The notes under the pieces: model-generated | Told to the model about the DNA's origin: nothing | The model's database searches: none | Seen by the model: the letters and a program-made list of their open reading frames with translations, nothing else | NCBI GenBank assembly: GCA_003221375.1 | Contig: QHRI01000163.1 | Location: 1 to 10,259, forward strand | Direction: 5' to 3' | Source: Verrucomicrobiota bacterium | Lineage (GTDB): Bacteria; Verrucomicrobiota; Verrucomicrobiia; Chthoniobacterales; UBA10450 | Length of the DNA: 10,259 nucleotides | Shown: in pieces, positions 1 through 6,912 of the stretch | How the letters are laid out: each line of letters opens with the position of its first letter | How positions within the stretch are numbered: position 1 is the stretch's first letter | Program-made: the position numbers and the translations under genes

Positions 1-5
1 TCCTC

Positions 6-650
6 ATGATCTTTAAATCAATGAAACATATAGGCTGGCGCGAGCGGTTATTCAAAAGCACGCGGGGAAAAATCCTCGACCTCCTGCGAACACGAGAGCG
101 GACAGTGAACGAACTCGCGGAAGAGCTGAGCCTGACCGATAACGCTGTGCGAGCGCACCTTGCCAGCCTCGAGCGCGACAGGCTGGTGGCCCAGGTTGGG
201 TTGAAACGAGGTTTTCGTAAACCGCACACCACCTATGCTCTTGGTCCCGAAGCCGAACAACTCTTTCCGAAGGCCTATGGGCAGCTGGTCTCGCTTCTCA
301 TGTCAATATTCTCCCGGCAAATTGCGCCAAGTAATCTACGCGCTGGAATGCGCGCCGCCGGGCGAACCGTGGCCCGGGAACATCTGCGTCATTTGAAGGG
401 CAAAACCCGGCGGCAAAGAATTGACGCTGCGTTGCGGATTCTCAAGGAGCTGGGTGGCGCGGCCAGTTTTCGCGAGGAAGATGGCAAACACTTCATCTAT
501 GGCAACGGCTGCCCAATTGCAGCTGCCACGGCGAATCATCCCGAAGCATGTCTACTGGCAGAATCACTGCTCACCAGCGTCATTGGCTCGCGCGTGAAAC
601 AATGTTGCATCCGCGGGCCAGCGCCTTCCTGCCGCTTCGAGGTGACATAA
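6..650 (+). CDS. Winged-helix transcriptional regulator with C-terminal cysteine cluster (SufR-like, COG2345 type)
   Basis: Predicted DNA-binding regulator of 214 residues. An N-terminal winged helix-turn-helix spans roughly residues 20-66, with ILDLLRTRERTVNELAEEL followed by a recognition helix around NAVRAHLASLERDRLV. A basic stretch and a linker come next. The C-terminal ~50 residues carry cysteines at 169 (in GNGCPI), 182 (EAC), 200, 201 and 209 (SCRFEV). This N-terminal wHTH plus C-terminal CPI...C...C...CRF arrangement is known from SufR-type regulators, whose cysteines bind an Fe-S cluster, so redox or iron sensing is a reasonable inference. The start is uncertain: ATG at 6 and ATG at 21 are both in frame, no clear ribosome binding site is visible at the window edge, and the frame stays open to the left edge. 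Its likely target is the divergent dyad before the downstream membrane-protein gene, which it precedes on the same strand by about 180 bases. Confidence 0.8.
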   Translation: MIFKSMKHIGWRERLFKSTRGKILDLLRTRERTVNELAEELSLTDNAVRAHLASLERDRLVAQVGLKRGFRKPHTTYALGPEAEQLFPKAYGQLVSLLMSIFSRQIAPSNLRAGMRAAGRTVAREHLRHLKGKTRRQRIDAALRILKELGGAASFREEDGKHFIYGNGCPIAAATANHPEACLLAESLLTSVIGSRVKQCCIRGPAPSCRFEVT

Positions 651-783
651 ACGCACATCGCTGCTTCCGCACGCCTTCGAGCGTACGCCATAATCCGCTA
701 CCAATCTTCTGGGCGGGGATTTCCTGCCGTGGATTCTGCGGACAAAGACATCCAGTAATTGCGCCAGTTTCGTATATATAAAT

Positions 784-803
784 AGTCAAATACTTTGTTG
801 ACT
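784..803 (+). promoter_or_regulatory. Candidate operator: dyad AGTCAA-N8-TTGACT in an AT-rich promoter region
   Basis: A perfect 6-bp inverted repeat, AGTCAA (784-789) and TTGACT (798-803), has an 8-base spacer. The spacer region also holds a smaller nested dyad, CAAA-TAC-TTTG (787-797). The surrounding 771-810 stretch (TATATAAAT to the left, TATTAAT to the right) is by far the most AT-rich short segment nearby and lies 30-60 bases before the ATG at 834. This is where a promoter and operator are expected. Binding by the regulator encoded at 6-650 is inferred from proximity only; I could not assign a convincing -35/-10 pair. Confidence 0.5.
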
Positions 804-833
804 TATTAATATGGAATCGAAAAATTGCTTGTT

Positions 834-1265
834 ATGAACACAACCGCTGATCAATTACACAGTGCAGCTGATACGGCCGCTGACAAAATCGGGTCTTCGC
901 CGGCTCATCAGGCCTTCCGAATCCTTCAATTTGGGTTCACCGTTGCCCCCATCCTCGCCGGGTTGGACAAGTTCTTCCACCTCCTGGTCAACTGGGATCA
1001 GTATCTCCCTGGAGTGGTGGCGGGAATTTCACCGTTGCCCTCACATACGCTCATGCTTGTGGTCGGTGTGATTGAGATTGTGGCTGGAATTGGCGTTGCG
1101 CTGAGACCGCGGATCTTCGCTTACATCGTCGCCGCCTGGCTGGCGTTGATCATAATTAACCTGTTACTGATTCCCGGCTACTTTGACGTGGCGCTCCGCG
1201 ATTTCGGGCTACTCCTTGCTGCACTTGCACTCGCTCGTTTGAGCCACCAGTTCTCCCGCAAGTAA
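834..1265 (+). CDS. Small DoxX-like integral membrane protein
   Basis: A 143-residue membrane protein when started at the ATG at 834; an in-frame TTG at 825 would add three residues. Four hydrophobic segments are visible at about residues 30-51, 71-90, 94-114 and 121-135. They include GVIEIVAGIG with its membrane-embedded glutamate and a terminal RDFGLLLAALALARL segment. Both resemble the DoxX/DUF4267-like four-helix family, so I place it there. The biochemical role of such proteins is mostly unknown; some members are linked to thiol or redox stress complexes. It follows the cysteine-cluster regulator on the same strand and has its own AT-rich upstream region with a dyad, so redox-controlled expression is plausible but inferred. 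No strong Shine-Dalgarno sequence is seen. An 8-codon ATG ORF (811-837) overlaps its start as ATGA. Confidence 0.75.
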   Translation: MNTTADQLHSAADTAADKIGSSPAHQAFRILQFGFTVAPILAGLDKFFHLLVNWDQYLPGVVAGISPLPSHTLMLVVGVIEIVAGIGVALRPRIFAYIVAAWLALIIINLLLIPGYFDVALRDFGLLLAALALARLSHQFSRK

Positions 1266-1340
1266 GCGGTTGAGAGCACGAAGCCTCACACGCGCATAAA
1301 GAATTTGGCGACACAGCCGCTGGTTCGGTTTGCCAATGCG

Positions 1341-1374
1341 GTGGGGGCCGCCATCGATCGTCGCGGCGACCCAC
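1341..1374. terminator. Possible hairpin between convergent genes
   Basis: A GC-rich stem-loop: GTGGG (1341-1345) pairs with CCCAC (1370-1374) and GCCGC (1347-1351) pairs with GCGGC (1363-1367), closing an 11-base loop. It sits between the convergent ends of the DoxX-like gene (1265) and folE (1403), where a bidirectional terminator is expected. No T-run follows it on either strand, so an intrinsic terminator is only a weak call. Confidence 0.3.
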
Positions 1375-1402
1375 GGATAACGAGGGACAATGCGCGCGCG
1401 AC

Positions 1403-2032
1403 CTAGTCCTTCAGCAGCGAGAGAAATTCCGAACGTGTTCGGGCGTCGTCTTTAAAAGTACCCAGAAGACACGAGGTCTTCATGACCGAGTTCTGTTTCT
1501 CAACGCCCCGCATCATCATGCAAAGATGCTTCGCTTCTACCACCACGGCCACGCCCGAGGGGTGCAAGCAATTCATGAGCGACTCGGCGATTTGGGTAGT
1601 AAGATTCTCCTGGATCTGCAAACGCCGCGCGAATACATCGACAATGCGCGCGACCTTGGAGAGGCCAATCACTTTCCCATTTGGAAGGTATGCGACGTGC
1701 GCGCGACCAATGAAGGGAAGCAGATGGTGCTCACACAGGGAATAAAGCTCAATGTCTTTGACCAGAATGATCTCACTCGCACTGGACTCGAAAACGGCTC
1801 TGTTGATGATCTCCTTGAGATTCTGCCGATAGCCTTGTGTGAGGAACTCCAGCGCGCGCGCTGCCCGATCCGGGGTGCGTTGGAGACCCTCTCGATCAAC
1901 ATCCTCCCCAACGCTTTGAAGCAGGTCGCGGTACGCGTTCGCAATTCTATCGAGGTCTCTCTCTGGCAGCCGATTGCTCTCGCGCGTGAAGCGCTCTTCA
2001 ACATCGAGCTCGGAATGACGGCGCTGAATCAT
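1403..2032 (-). CDS. folE: GTP cyclohydrolase I
   Basis: Converts GTP to 7,8-dihydroneopterin triphosphate, the first step of tetrahydrofolate and other pterin synthesis, in the cytosol as a homodecamer. The 209-residue product has the normal family length. The zinc site is intact: Cys100 and His103 in [10 protein letters not shown] and Cys171 in [14 protein letters not shown], offset by ten from the E. coli ligands Cys110, His113 and Cys181. [14 protein letters not shown] (48-61) and the substrate-binding [14 protein letters not shown] (119-132) are also present. The first ~25 residues are variable and charged, as usual. It starts at an ATG with no strong ribosome binding site and ends in TAG. 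It is convergent with the DoxX-like gene. The next gene upstream on the same strand, hmgA, is separated from it by a hairpin repeat, so folE probably has its own promoter in 2033-2071. Confidence 0.96.
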   Translation of the reverse strand: MIQRRHSELDVEERFTRESNRLPERDLDRIANAYRDLLQSVGEDVDREGLQRTPDRAARALEFLTQGYRQNLKEIINRAVFESSASEIILVKDIELYSLCEHHLLPFIGRAHVAYLPNGKVIGLSKVARIVDVFARRLQIQENLTTQIAESLMNCLHPSGVAVVVEAKHLCMMMRGVEKQNSVMKTSCLLGTFKDDARTRSEFLSLLKD

Positions 2033-2071
2033 AGGTTGTGGTGGCAGTAGCTTAACACACTCTTATTGCGC

Positions 2072-2152
2072 CATGTCGAGCGAAGTCGAGACATCCCCGC
2101 GAAGACACCAACCGTTTATTCCACGAGAATTCCTCGACTTCGCTCGGTATGA
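2072..2152. repeat. Head-to-head pair of a 14-base repeat (REPIN-like stem-loop)
   Basis: CGAGCGAAGTCGAG at 2077-2090 and its exact reverse complement at 2133-2146 flank a 42-base spacer. Outside the arms, pairing continues imperfectly (about four of the next seven positions). The same 14-mer begins both copies of the ~108-base repeat at 4511 and 7087. The element fills most of the gap between the end of hmgA (2162) and the start of folE (2032). It could fold in RNA and end hmgA transcription, but it lacks a T-run. Two inverted copies of a short palindromic unit is the layout of REPINs, which are mobilised in trans by RAYT transposases; no such gene is in the window. Confidence 0.75.
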
Positions 2153-2161
2153 CACTATTGA

Positions 2162-3346
2162 CTAATCCAGCCAGCTCTGAGGATATTTTGGATCGTCCAG
2201 CGCAAGCGATTCCTCGGTGAGCTCAAGCGTGTGGGCCGTATCGAACATCACCGCAAGCTCTTCGGTGCGCGCAGCATTCCTACTGGCCATGATCGTTCCT
2301 GGATGCGGACCGTGCGGAATTCCACGCGGATGCAACGTAATCGAACCGCTCTCGATGCCCCGTCGTGACCCAAAATTGCCGCGCACGTAAAATAGAACTT
2401 CGTCAGCCTCGACGTTGTCGTGCACCCACGGAATTTTTACAGCTTCCGGATGTGTGTCGAGCATGCGCGGCGCAAACGTGCATACAACATATCCGCGGAT
2501 TTCGAATGTCTGATGAATCGGTGGCGGTTGATGCACCGTTCCGGTGATCGGCTCGAAATCCTGCGCGTTGAAAGTGAATGGATAGAGATAACCATCCCAG
2601 CCGACCGCATCGAATGGATGATGCGCCAGCGTCACCCGCGTAAGTCGCGATCCATCTTTTACGAGAATATCGACGTCTTCCTCCTTATCGATTGTCATGA
2701 TTTCGCGAGGACCGTGGAGGTCCCGCTCCGAGTACGGCGCGCCCATTTTGATTTGCCCCTCGTGATTCAGGTAACGTTGCGGAATCCGAACAGGACCGAC
2801 CGATTCGAGAATGAGATAATCCTCCTCCTCGACATTGTCCGGCACGAGCCGGTAGGTGATCCCGCGCGGAATCACAATGTAATCCTCGGCGCGATAAGGC
2901 AGTTTGCCGAAAACGGATTCCATCACACCGCTGCCGTGAAACACGAAAATGATCTCATCGGCGCCACCGTTCTTGTAATATTGAAATTTATCGTATGCCT
3001 TCTCCGGCTTGGCGCGATAGGCAATAACGTCCTGATTAAACAACATCGGGACGCGTCCCGTGTAGAGATCGCCTCGCCGCGGGATATCAGCAGTCTTCAA
3101 ATGATGATGTCGCAGCGGACTATCGGTTACTTTTTTCGGTTCCCAATGTTTGATTAACTCGACATTGCGCACGCGCGTGGGCGGGCGCAGGTGATACATG
3201 ATCGAGTATGCCTCATCGAACCCTTGCGTGGTGAAGACATGCTCGTAGGCGATGCCTTCGTTATTATATGTCGGCGTCGATCCGTTGCGGTGGAACCAGA
3301 TGTGATGCTTCCTCGGAATATCTCCCAATTTTTGGTAATACGGCAT
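2162..3346 (-). CDS. hmgA: Homogentisate 1,2-dioxygenase
   Basis: Opens the ring of homogentisate to 4-maleylacetoacetate using Fe(II) and O2, in tyrosine and phenylalanine catabolism. The 394-residue product matches the shorter bacterial branch of this cupin family. The N-terminus PYYQKLGDIPRKHHIWFHR is characteristic. The likely iron ligands lie in the C-terminal cupin: His309 and Glu316 in WVHDNVEADEVLFY, and His345 in GIPHGPHPG, matching the His-Glu-His triad of the human enzyme (335, 341, 371) with one extra residue in the first interval. The start at 3346 is firm, because a GGAGGAG ribosome binding site lies seven bases upstream. The gene follows hpd by 17 bases and is surely co-transcribed with it. 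The next pathway enzymes, fumarylacetoacetase and maleylacetoacetate isomerase, are not in the window. Confidence 0.93.
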   Translation of the reverse strand: MPYYQKLGDIPRKHHIWFHRNGSTPTYNNEGIAYEHVFTTQGFDEAYSIMYHLRPPTRVRNVELIKHWEPKKVTDSPLRHHHLKTADIPRRGDLYTGRVPMLFNQDVIAYRAKPEKAYDKFQYYKNGGADEIIFVFHGSGVMESVFGKLPYRAEDYIVIPRGITYRLVPDNVEEEDYLILESVGPVRIPQRYLNHEGQIKMGAPYSERDLHGPREIMTIDKEEDVDILVKDGSRLTRVTLAHHPFDAVGWDGYLYPFTFNAQDFEPITGTVHQPPPIHQTFEIRGYVVCTFAPRMLDTHPEAVKIPWVHDNVEADEVLFYVRGNFGSRRGIESGSITLHPRGIPHGPHPGTIMASRNAARTEELAVMFDTAHTLELTEESLALDDPKYPQSWLD

Positions 3347-3352
3347 TGTCGT

Positions 3353-3359
3353 CTCCTCC
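3353..3359 (-). promoter_or_regulatory. Ribosome binding site of hmgA
   Basis: GGAGGAG on the minus strand, six bases before the hmgA ATG and within the 17-base gap after hpd. It is the strongest Shine-Dalgarno match before any gene in the window and fixes the hmgA start. Confidence 0.8.
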
Positions 3360-3363
3360 GGTT

Positions 3364-4596
3364 TTACAAATTGCCTCTTGCAGCTTGTTCGCGCTCGATG
3401 GCTTCGAAGAGCGCCTTGAAATTTCCTTTGCCAAAGCTCTTCGCGCCTTTGCGCTGAATGATTTCAAAAAACAGCGTCGGCCGGTCTTCTATGGGCTTGG
3501 TGAATATTTGCAGCAAATAACCTTCATTATCTCGATCGACGAGGATGCCCAGGCGCTTTAAAGCATTTAGTTCTTCGTCGATGTGACCAACGCGATCGAG
3601 CAGCGTATCGTAGTAGGTGGAAGGAATGTTCAGAAACTCTACGCCACGTTTTTGCAGGTCCGTTACCGTTTCGATGATATTGTTGGTCGCCATGGCGACA
3701 TGCTGGACACCTTCGCCATCGTAAAATTCCAGATACTCGTCCACCTGCGATTTCTTCTTACCTTCGGCCGGCTCATTGATCGGAAACTTCACAAAACCAT
3801 TTCCGTTACTCATCACCTTGCTCATGAGCGCCGAGTATTCGGTGGAAATGTCCTTGTCGTCGAAGGTCAGGATGTTGCGGAACCCCATTACGTCTTCATA
3901 AAATTTCACCCTTGGATTCATCTGGCCCAAGGCGACGTTACCCACGCAATGATCGACATACTGCAGGCCTGTCTCCCGCGGATTGTAATTCGATTCCCAT
4001 TTGCGAAAGCCGGGCATGAACGGTCCGCGATAGTTTCCGCGCTCGATGAACAGATGAACGACCTCGCCGTAGGTGTGGATCCCGCTCATCACCAACTCGC
4101 CATGTTCATCCGAGAGCGTCTTCGGCTCCATGTAACTCTTGCCGCCGCGTTTAGTCGTTTCCTTCCATGCTGAGGTTGCATCGCCCACCGTCAACGCCAG
4201 CGCCTTGACGCCGTCGCCATGTTTGTAGATGTGATCGGCGATCGGGTTATTCGCCCGGATGGGAGTAGTCAGGAGCAAAGTCAACTTGTTCTGCCGAATC
4301 GCATAGCTGGCGCGATCTTTCACCCCGGTTTCGGGCCCGGAATACGCCAGGCTTTGAAACCCGAAGGCGGTCTTATAGAAATGAGCCGCCTGTTTGGCGT
4401 TCCCGACATAAAACTCCACGTAATCAGTCCCGTGAAGCGGTAAAAAATCTTCTTCCGCTGCTGGCGCAGCTTTAGGTTTTTGAGCTTTCGTTTTTGGAGC
4501 AGCAATTGTCCGAGCGAAGTCGAGAATGGAGCGAGCGGGACGAGCGAGATGGGCGGTTGCGCAGCCAGGGTAGCTGCGAGAGAATCGGGCGACCAA
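3364..4596 (-). CDS. hpd: 4-hydroxyphenylpyruvate dioxygenase
   Basis: Fe(II) enzyme turning 4-hydroxyphenylpyruvate into homogentisate, the substrate of the adjacent hmgA product. Counting from the TTG at 4596 it has 410 residues. The vicinal-oxygen-chelate fold begins near residue 51 (FLPLHGTDYVEFYVGN). The 2-His-1-Glu iron site is complete: His216 (YVDHCVGN), His299 (GVQHVAM) and Glu378 (PTLFFEIIQRKG). The C-terminal helix (GNFKALFEAIEREQ) is intact. The N-terminus is odd. No ATG or GTG exists in frame between the domain start and the upstream stop codon near 4732. Residues 1-29 are encoded inside an interspersed repeat (4511-4618), followed by an Ala-Lys-Pro linker (residues 31-49). The TTG is the best visible start, with GAGAG about ten bases before it, also within the repeat. 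The true start is therefore uncertain, but the enzyme identity is not. It is the first gene of an hpd-hmgA operon. Confidence 0.93.
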   Translation of the reverse strand: MVARFSRSYPGCATAHLARPARSILDFARTIAAPKTKAQKPKAAPAAEEDFLPLHGTDYVEFYVGNAKQAAHFYKTAFGFQSLAYSGPETGVKDRASYAIRQNKLTLLLTTPIRANNPIADHIYKHGDGVKALALTVGDATSAWKETTKRGGKSYMEPKTLSDEHGELVMSGIHTYGEVVHLFIERGNYRGPFMPGFRKWESNYNPRETGLQYVDHCVGNVALGQMNPRVKFYEDVMGFRNILTFDDKDISTEYSALMSKVMSNGNGFVKFPINEPAEGKKKSQVDEYLEFYDGEGVQHVAMATNNIIETVTDLQKRGVEFLNIPSTYYDTLLDRVGHIDEELNALKRLGILVDRDNEGYLLQIFTKPIEDRPTLFFEIIQRKGAKSFGKGNFKALFEAIEREQAARGNL

Positions 4597-4618
4597 CGAG
4601 TAAAATCTCTCGATGTTT
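4511..4618. repeat. ~108-base interspersed repeat, copy 1 (overlaps the hpd 5' end)
   Basis: Aligns over its whole length with 7087-7195. By hand I count about 12 mismatches and two one-base gaps, so roughly 87% identity. Internal structure: the 14-base CGAGCGAAGTCGAG seed at the left edge, a CGCAGC/GCTGCG hairpin (4560-4565 with 4573-4578), and CGAGAGA (4577-4583) complementary to TCTCTCG (4606-4612). The hairpins are largely kept in the second copy. There is no transposase and no obvious target-site duplication. It looks like a non-autonomous short repeat that landed at the start of hpd. Confidence 0.85.
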
Positions 4619-4722
4619 CCCTGAATGAATCGGCTGTAATTTGGCGATAACTTGAGATGGCTTTCAGATCCGAAAGAACTTCCCGACGCCAGCGTTGATC
4701 TTATGTATTCCGGTCCGCCGTT

Positions 4723-4742
4723 TAACGCTGATTACAGCGTTA
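4723..4742. promoter_or_regulatory. Perfect palindrome upstream of hpd
   Basis: TAACGCTG-ATTA-CAGCGTTA is an 8-bp perfect dyad with a 4-base centre. It lies 127 bases upstream of the hpd TTG and 30 bases past the last codon of the decayed secreted-protein gene on the same strand. It could be an operator for the hpd-hmgA operon or the hairpin of a terminator for the upstream gene. No T-run follows it on the minus strand, which favours an operator. A poor T-rich tract follows on the plus strand. Confidence 0.45.
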
Positions 4743-4771
4743 CCGTTCCTTTTCTGCTCTTTGGACGATGA

Positions 4772-6912
4772 TCACCTCAACGAGACATCGTCTATTCGGA
4801 AAGTCGTTGATAGCGAATAATCGGTCGTACAACGGAATTGCAGTCGAATAGCCTGACCTCTGTAGGCAGCAAGGCTAAATGATTTTTGTGAATAGTTACC
4901 AGGGGTCGTTTTATCTCTGTTACTGTAGGTTGCAAGGGTTTGAAGCAACGTGCCGCTGGTGTTGCGGACTTCGACGTACAAGAAATCATACGGTTTGGTA
5001 AACCTGTCCCGTCACGTTGTTATTAACGCCGAAATACATGTAGCCCGTCCCGCCGTGGGGATAGTTTCCGTTGTTGGTGTAAAAGGCGCCGGAGCCAGAC
5101 AAGACCCAGGGCGATATGCTGCCTTCCAGCGCTCCATTCATGATCAATTGAGTCGGAGTTGGCGTTGGGGTCGCTGTGGGGGTCGGGGTCGGTGTTGAAG
5201 TCGGAGTAGCTGTCGGTGTAGGCGTAGGGCTAGGTGTTGGTGAAACAGTTGGCGTCGCAGTTGGCGTCGTGGTTGGTGTTGCGGTTGCAGTGGGAGTCGG
5301 GGTCGGTGTGCCGGTTGCGAGCTTGAAACTGCCAATGCGGGTCCGCCAGTTATATGATGTAGTCGATGAATAGTATTCGTTGGTGTACCAGAACGTCGTG
5401 TCGTCCACGGGATCAATTGTCAACGAGCTATAGTCGCCCCAGCGATTGCCGCTGCCGGTTTGGCTGCCAGCGCCATCATAAAGATGTGCTTCGCCTTGAG
5501 ACAAAGTGTTGAGCGGATCTGTCGCCAATCGTCCGGCATAACGAAGCTGCGGATGAATACTCGAACTGGAAGCGCTAAAGCCGATGGCGAGATTCCCTTG
5601 TCCATCCATCGCTGCACTCCCCATCCAGCGCCACGTTGTGTCCGGTTGGTAAGTGCTCTGCTGATAAACCGTGACGGGACCGGAAGTCACATTGCGCAGT
5701 TCAAACCAACGGATGCCTGCTACGCCGGCAGAGCTTACAGTGAAATTGCCGACCACGGGTGACTCCATTTTCCGGAACACATGCGCGCGTGCTAGGACAA
5801 AGCGCGGTAAAACCAGCGGCCGATGGACTGGCGAAGGTAGTAAAGGTCGAGTTCGCAGGCGTAACGAAATCCACGTGAAAATGGTAGGTGGTATAATTTG
5901 GATTCGTCGCCTGGCCGGGAAACCCAACAAAAGTGTTCGGAGCGCCCGTTGGCGGCAACCTCGAACCATCGAGATCTGCGGGTAGAAAGGCATCGACCGA
6001 TCCACCGAGAGGTCCGACCGGACTAACGAAGGTAGCAGGCTGCCCGGCCAACATCTTCGTCCGGTCAAAGGCGAAGGGCTGAGGACCGAGGTAGGTTGTG
6101 CCCGACGCGTTGAAAACGTTCATGCTCATGTAATAGGCATCGGGCCACACACCGAGGTGAGGATAATCAAAGAAATTCGACCCGAGATGAAATCCGTAGC
6201 GATAATAACTGCCGGTGGCATCCGAAGTCGTCGAGATGGCCACACACTCATCGGTTATCGTGCTGGTACCAGCGAACTGACTTATCAGCCAGCGGTTTGC
6301 CATGTGATCATAGAGCACGACTGGATCACCGCTTCCGCCAGTTTCGCAAACACCGCCAAAACCGCTTCAAATGGAAGAAATGCTACTAGGGCCCAAAACC
6401 GAATTGCCAGTGGCCTTGTCAAAGACCTGATATCCTTCATTGACGATTTGCACATATTGCGTCAGGCCCACGGCTCCATTCGGGTCTGGCGGAGCGCAAT
6501 TACAGCCCACACCGGGGAAAGGAATACCATCGAACGTGCGAATGGGGACAGGGATGTTTGGCCCTTTACCAGCGAACACCGATGCATCCCAGTTTTGGAC
6601 GACTGGATCAACACTGTCTATGTGCCGATAAGGTATTTTAGGGTTCTCATTCGCCTCCCGCTCGCCGCCACGTCTGAAGTCGTATTCGCTTGAGGCAGGC
6701 ATCTCGCGCAGTGGTGGAGAAACATCATTGTGATAAGAGGCGCCAACCCAGACAGAGCTGCCGCTGGGATCGCCTGCTCCTTGCGCCAGAGATTTCGTTC
6801 CCAACGGGCCACTAATCGCCAGCAGCGCCAGGAAAACGCCGACCAAGCAAAACAAACAAGCGAGAAGACGTGAAATAGAGAAGGCGGATTTTTGAGAAGT
6901 TCTTTTTTTCAT
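4772..6912 (-). pseudogene. Decayed gene for a large secreted protein with a Thr-Pro linker and C-terminal beta-sandwich domain
   Basis: Pieces in three frames read as one ~680-residue exported protein of unknown function. From 6912: a signal peptide (MKKR... hydrophobic core, likely cut after KSLAQ), then PPDPNGAVGLTQYVQIVNEGY and a module with CPSTRACVPE. After a frame change near 5770 come VAGIRWFELRNV, WMGSAAMDGQGNLAIGFS, NRWGDYSSLTIDP and TFWYTNEYY, followed by a long Thr-Pro/Thr-Ala linker. The last module has MNGALEGSISPWVLSG and, after a second frame change near 4988, YDFLYVEVRNTSGTLL to TTFRIDDVSL. Lesions: an in-frame TGA at 6367-6369, exactly before SGFGGVCETGG, and two frame changes at which segments known in relatives seem absent. 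The start is supported by AGAGGA (6919-6924). The family is widespread among secreted proteins of soil bacteria; no catalytic residues can be named. Confidence 0.82.
5150..5315 (-). repeat. Low-complexity Thr-Pro linker coding repeat
   Basis: On the minus strand this is a run of ACN-CCN/GCN codons giving alternating Thr-Pro and Thr-Ala, about 55 residues with few interruptions (Val and Ser). On the plus strand it appears as a G/T-rich six-base periodicity. Such linkers separate domains in secreted or surface proteins. The codons vary at third positions, so this is an old repeat and not a fresh slippage expansion. Confidence 0.85.

Noticed and set aside
2420..3157. A 245-codon open frame on the plus strand opposite hmgA
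   Set aside because: It is the antisense shadow of a well-conserved homogentisate dioxygenase, and its translation has no recognisable domain.
5150..5315. Six-base periodic G/T-rich region that might suggest a CRISPR or tandem-repeat array
   Set aside because: It encodes an alternating Thr-Pro/Thr-Ala linker in frame with flanking domains, has no spacer structure and has variable third positions.
5791..6068. The upstream part of the open frame that contains the Thr-Pro linker, read as the start of a separate protein
   Set aside because: That segment is basic low-quality sequence out of frame with the real coding signal, which at these positions continues in the frame of the signal-peptide part.
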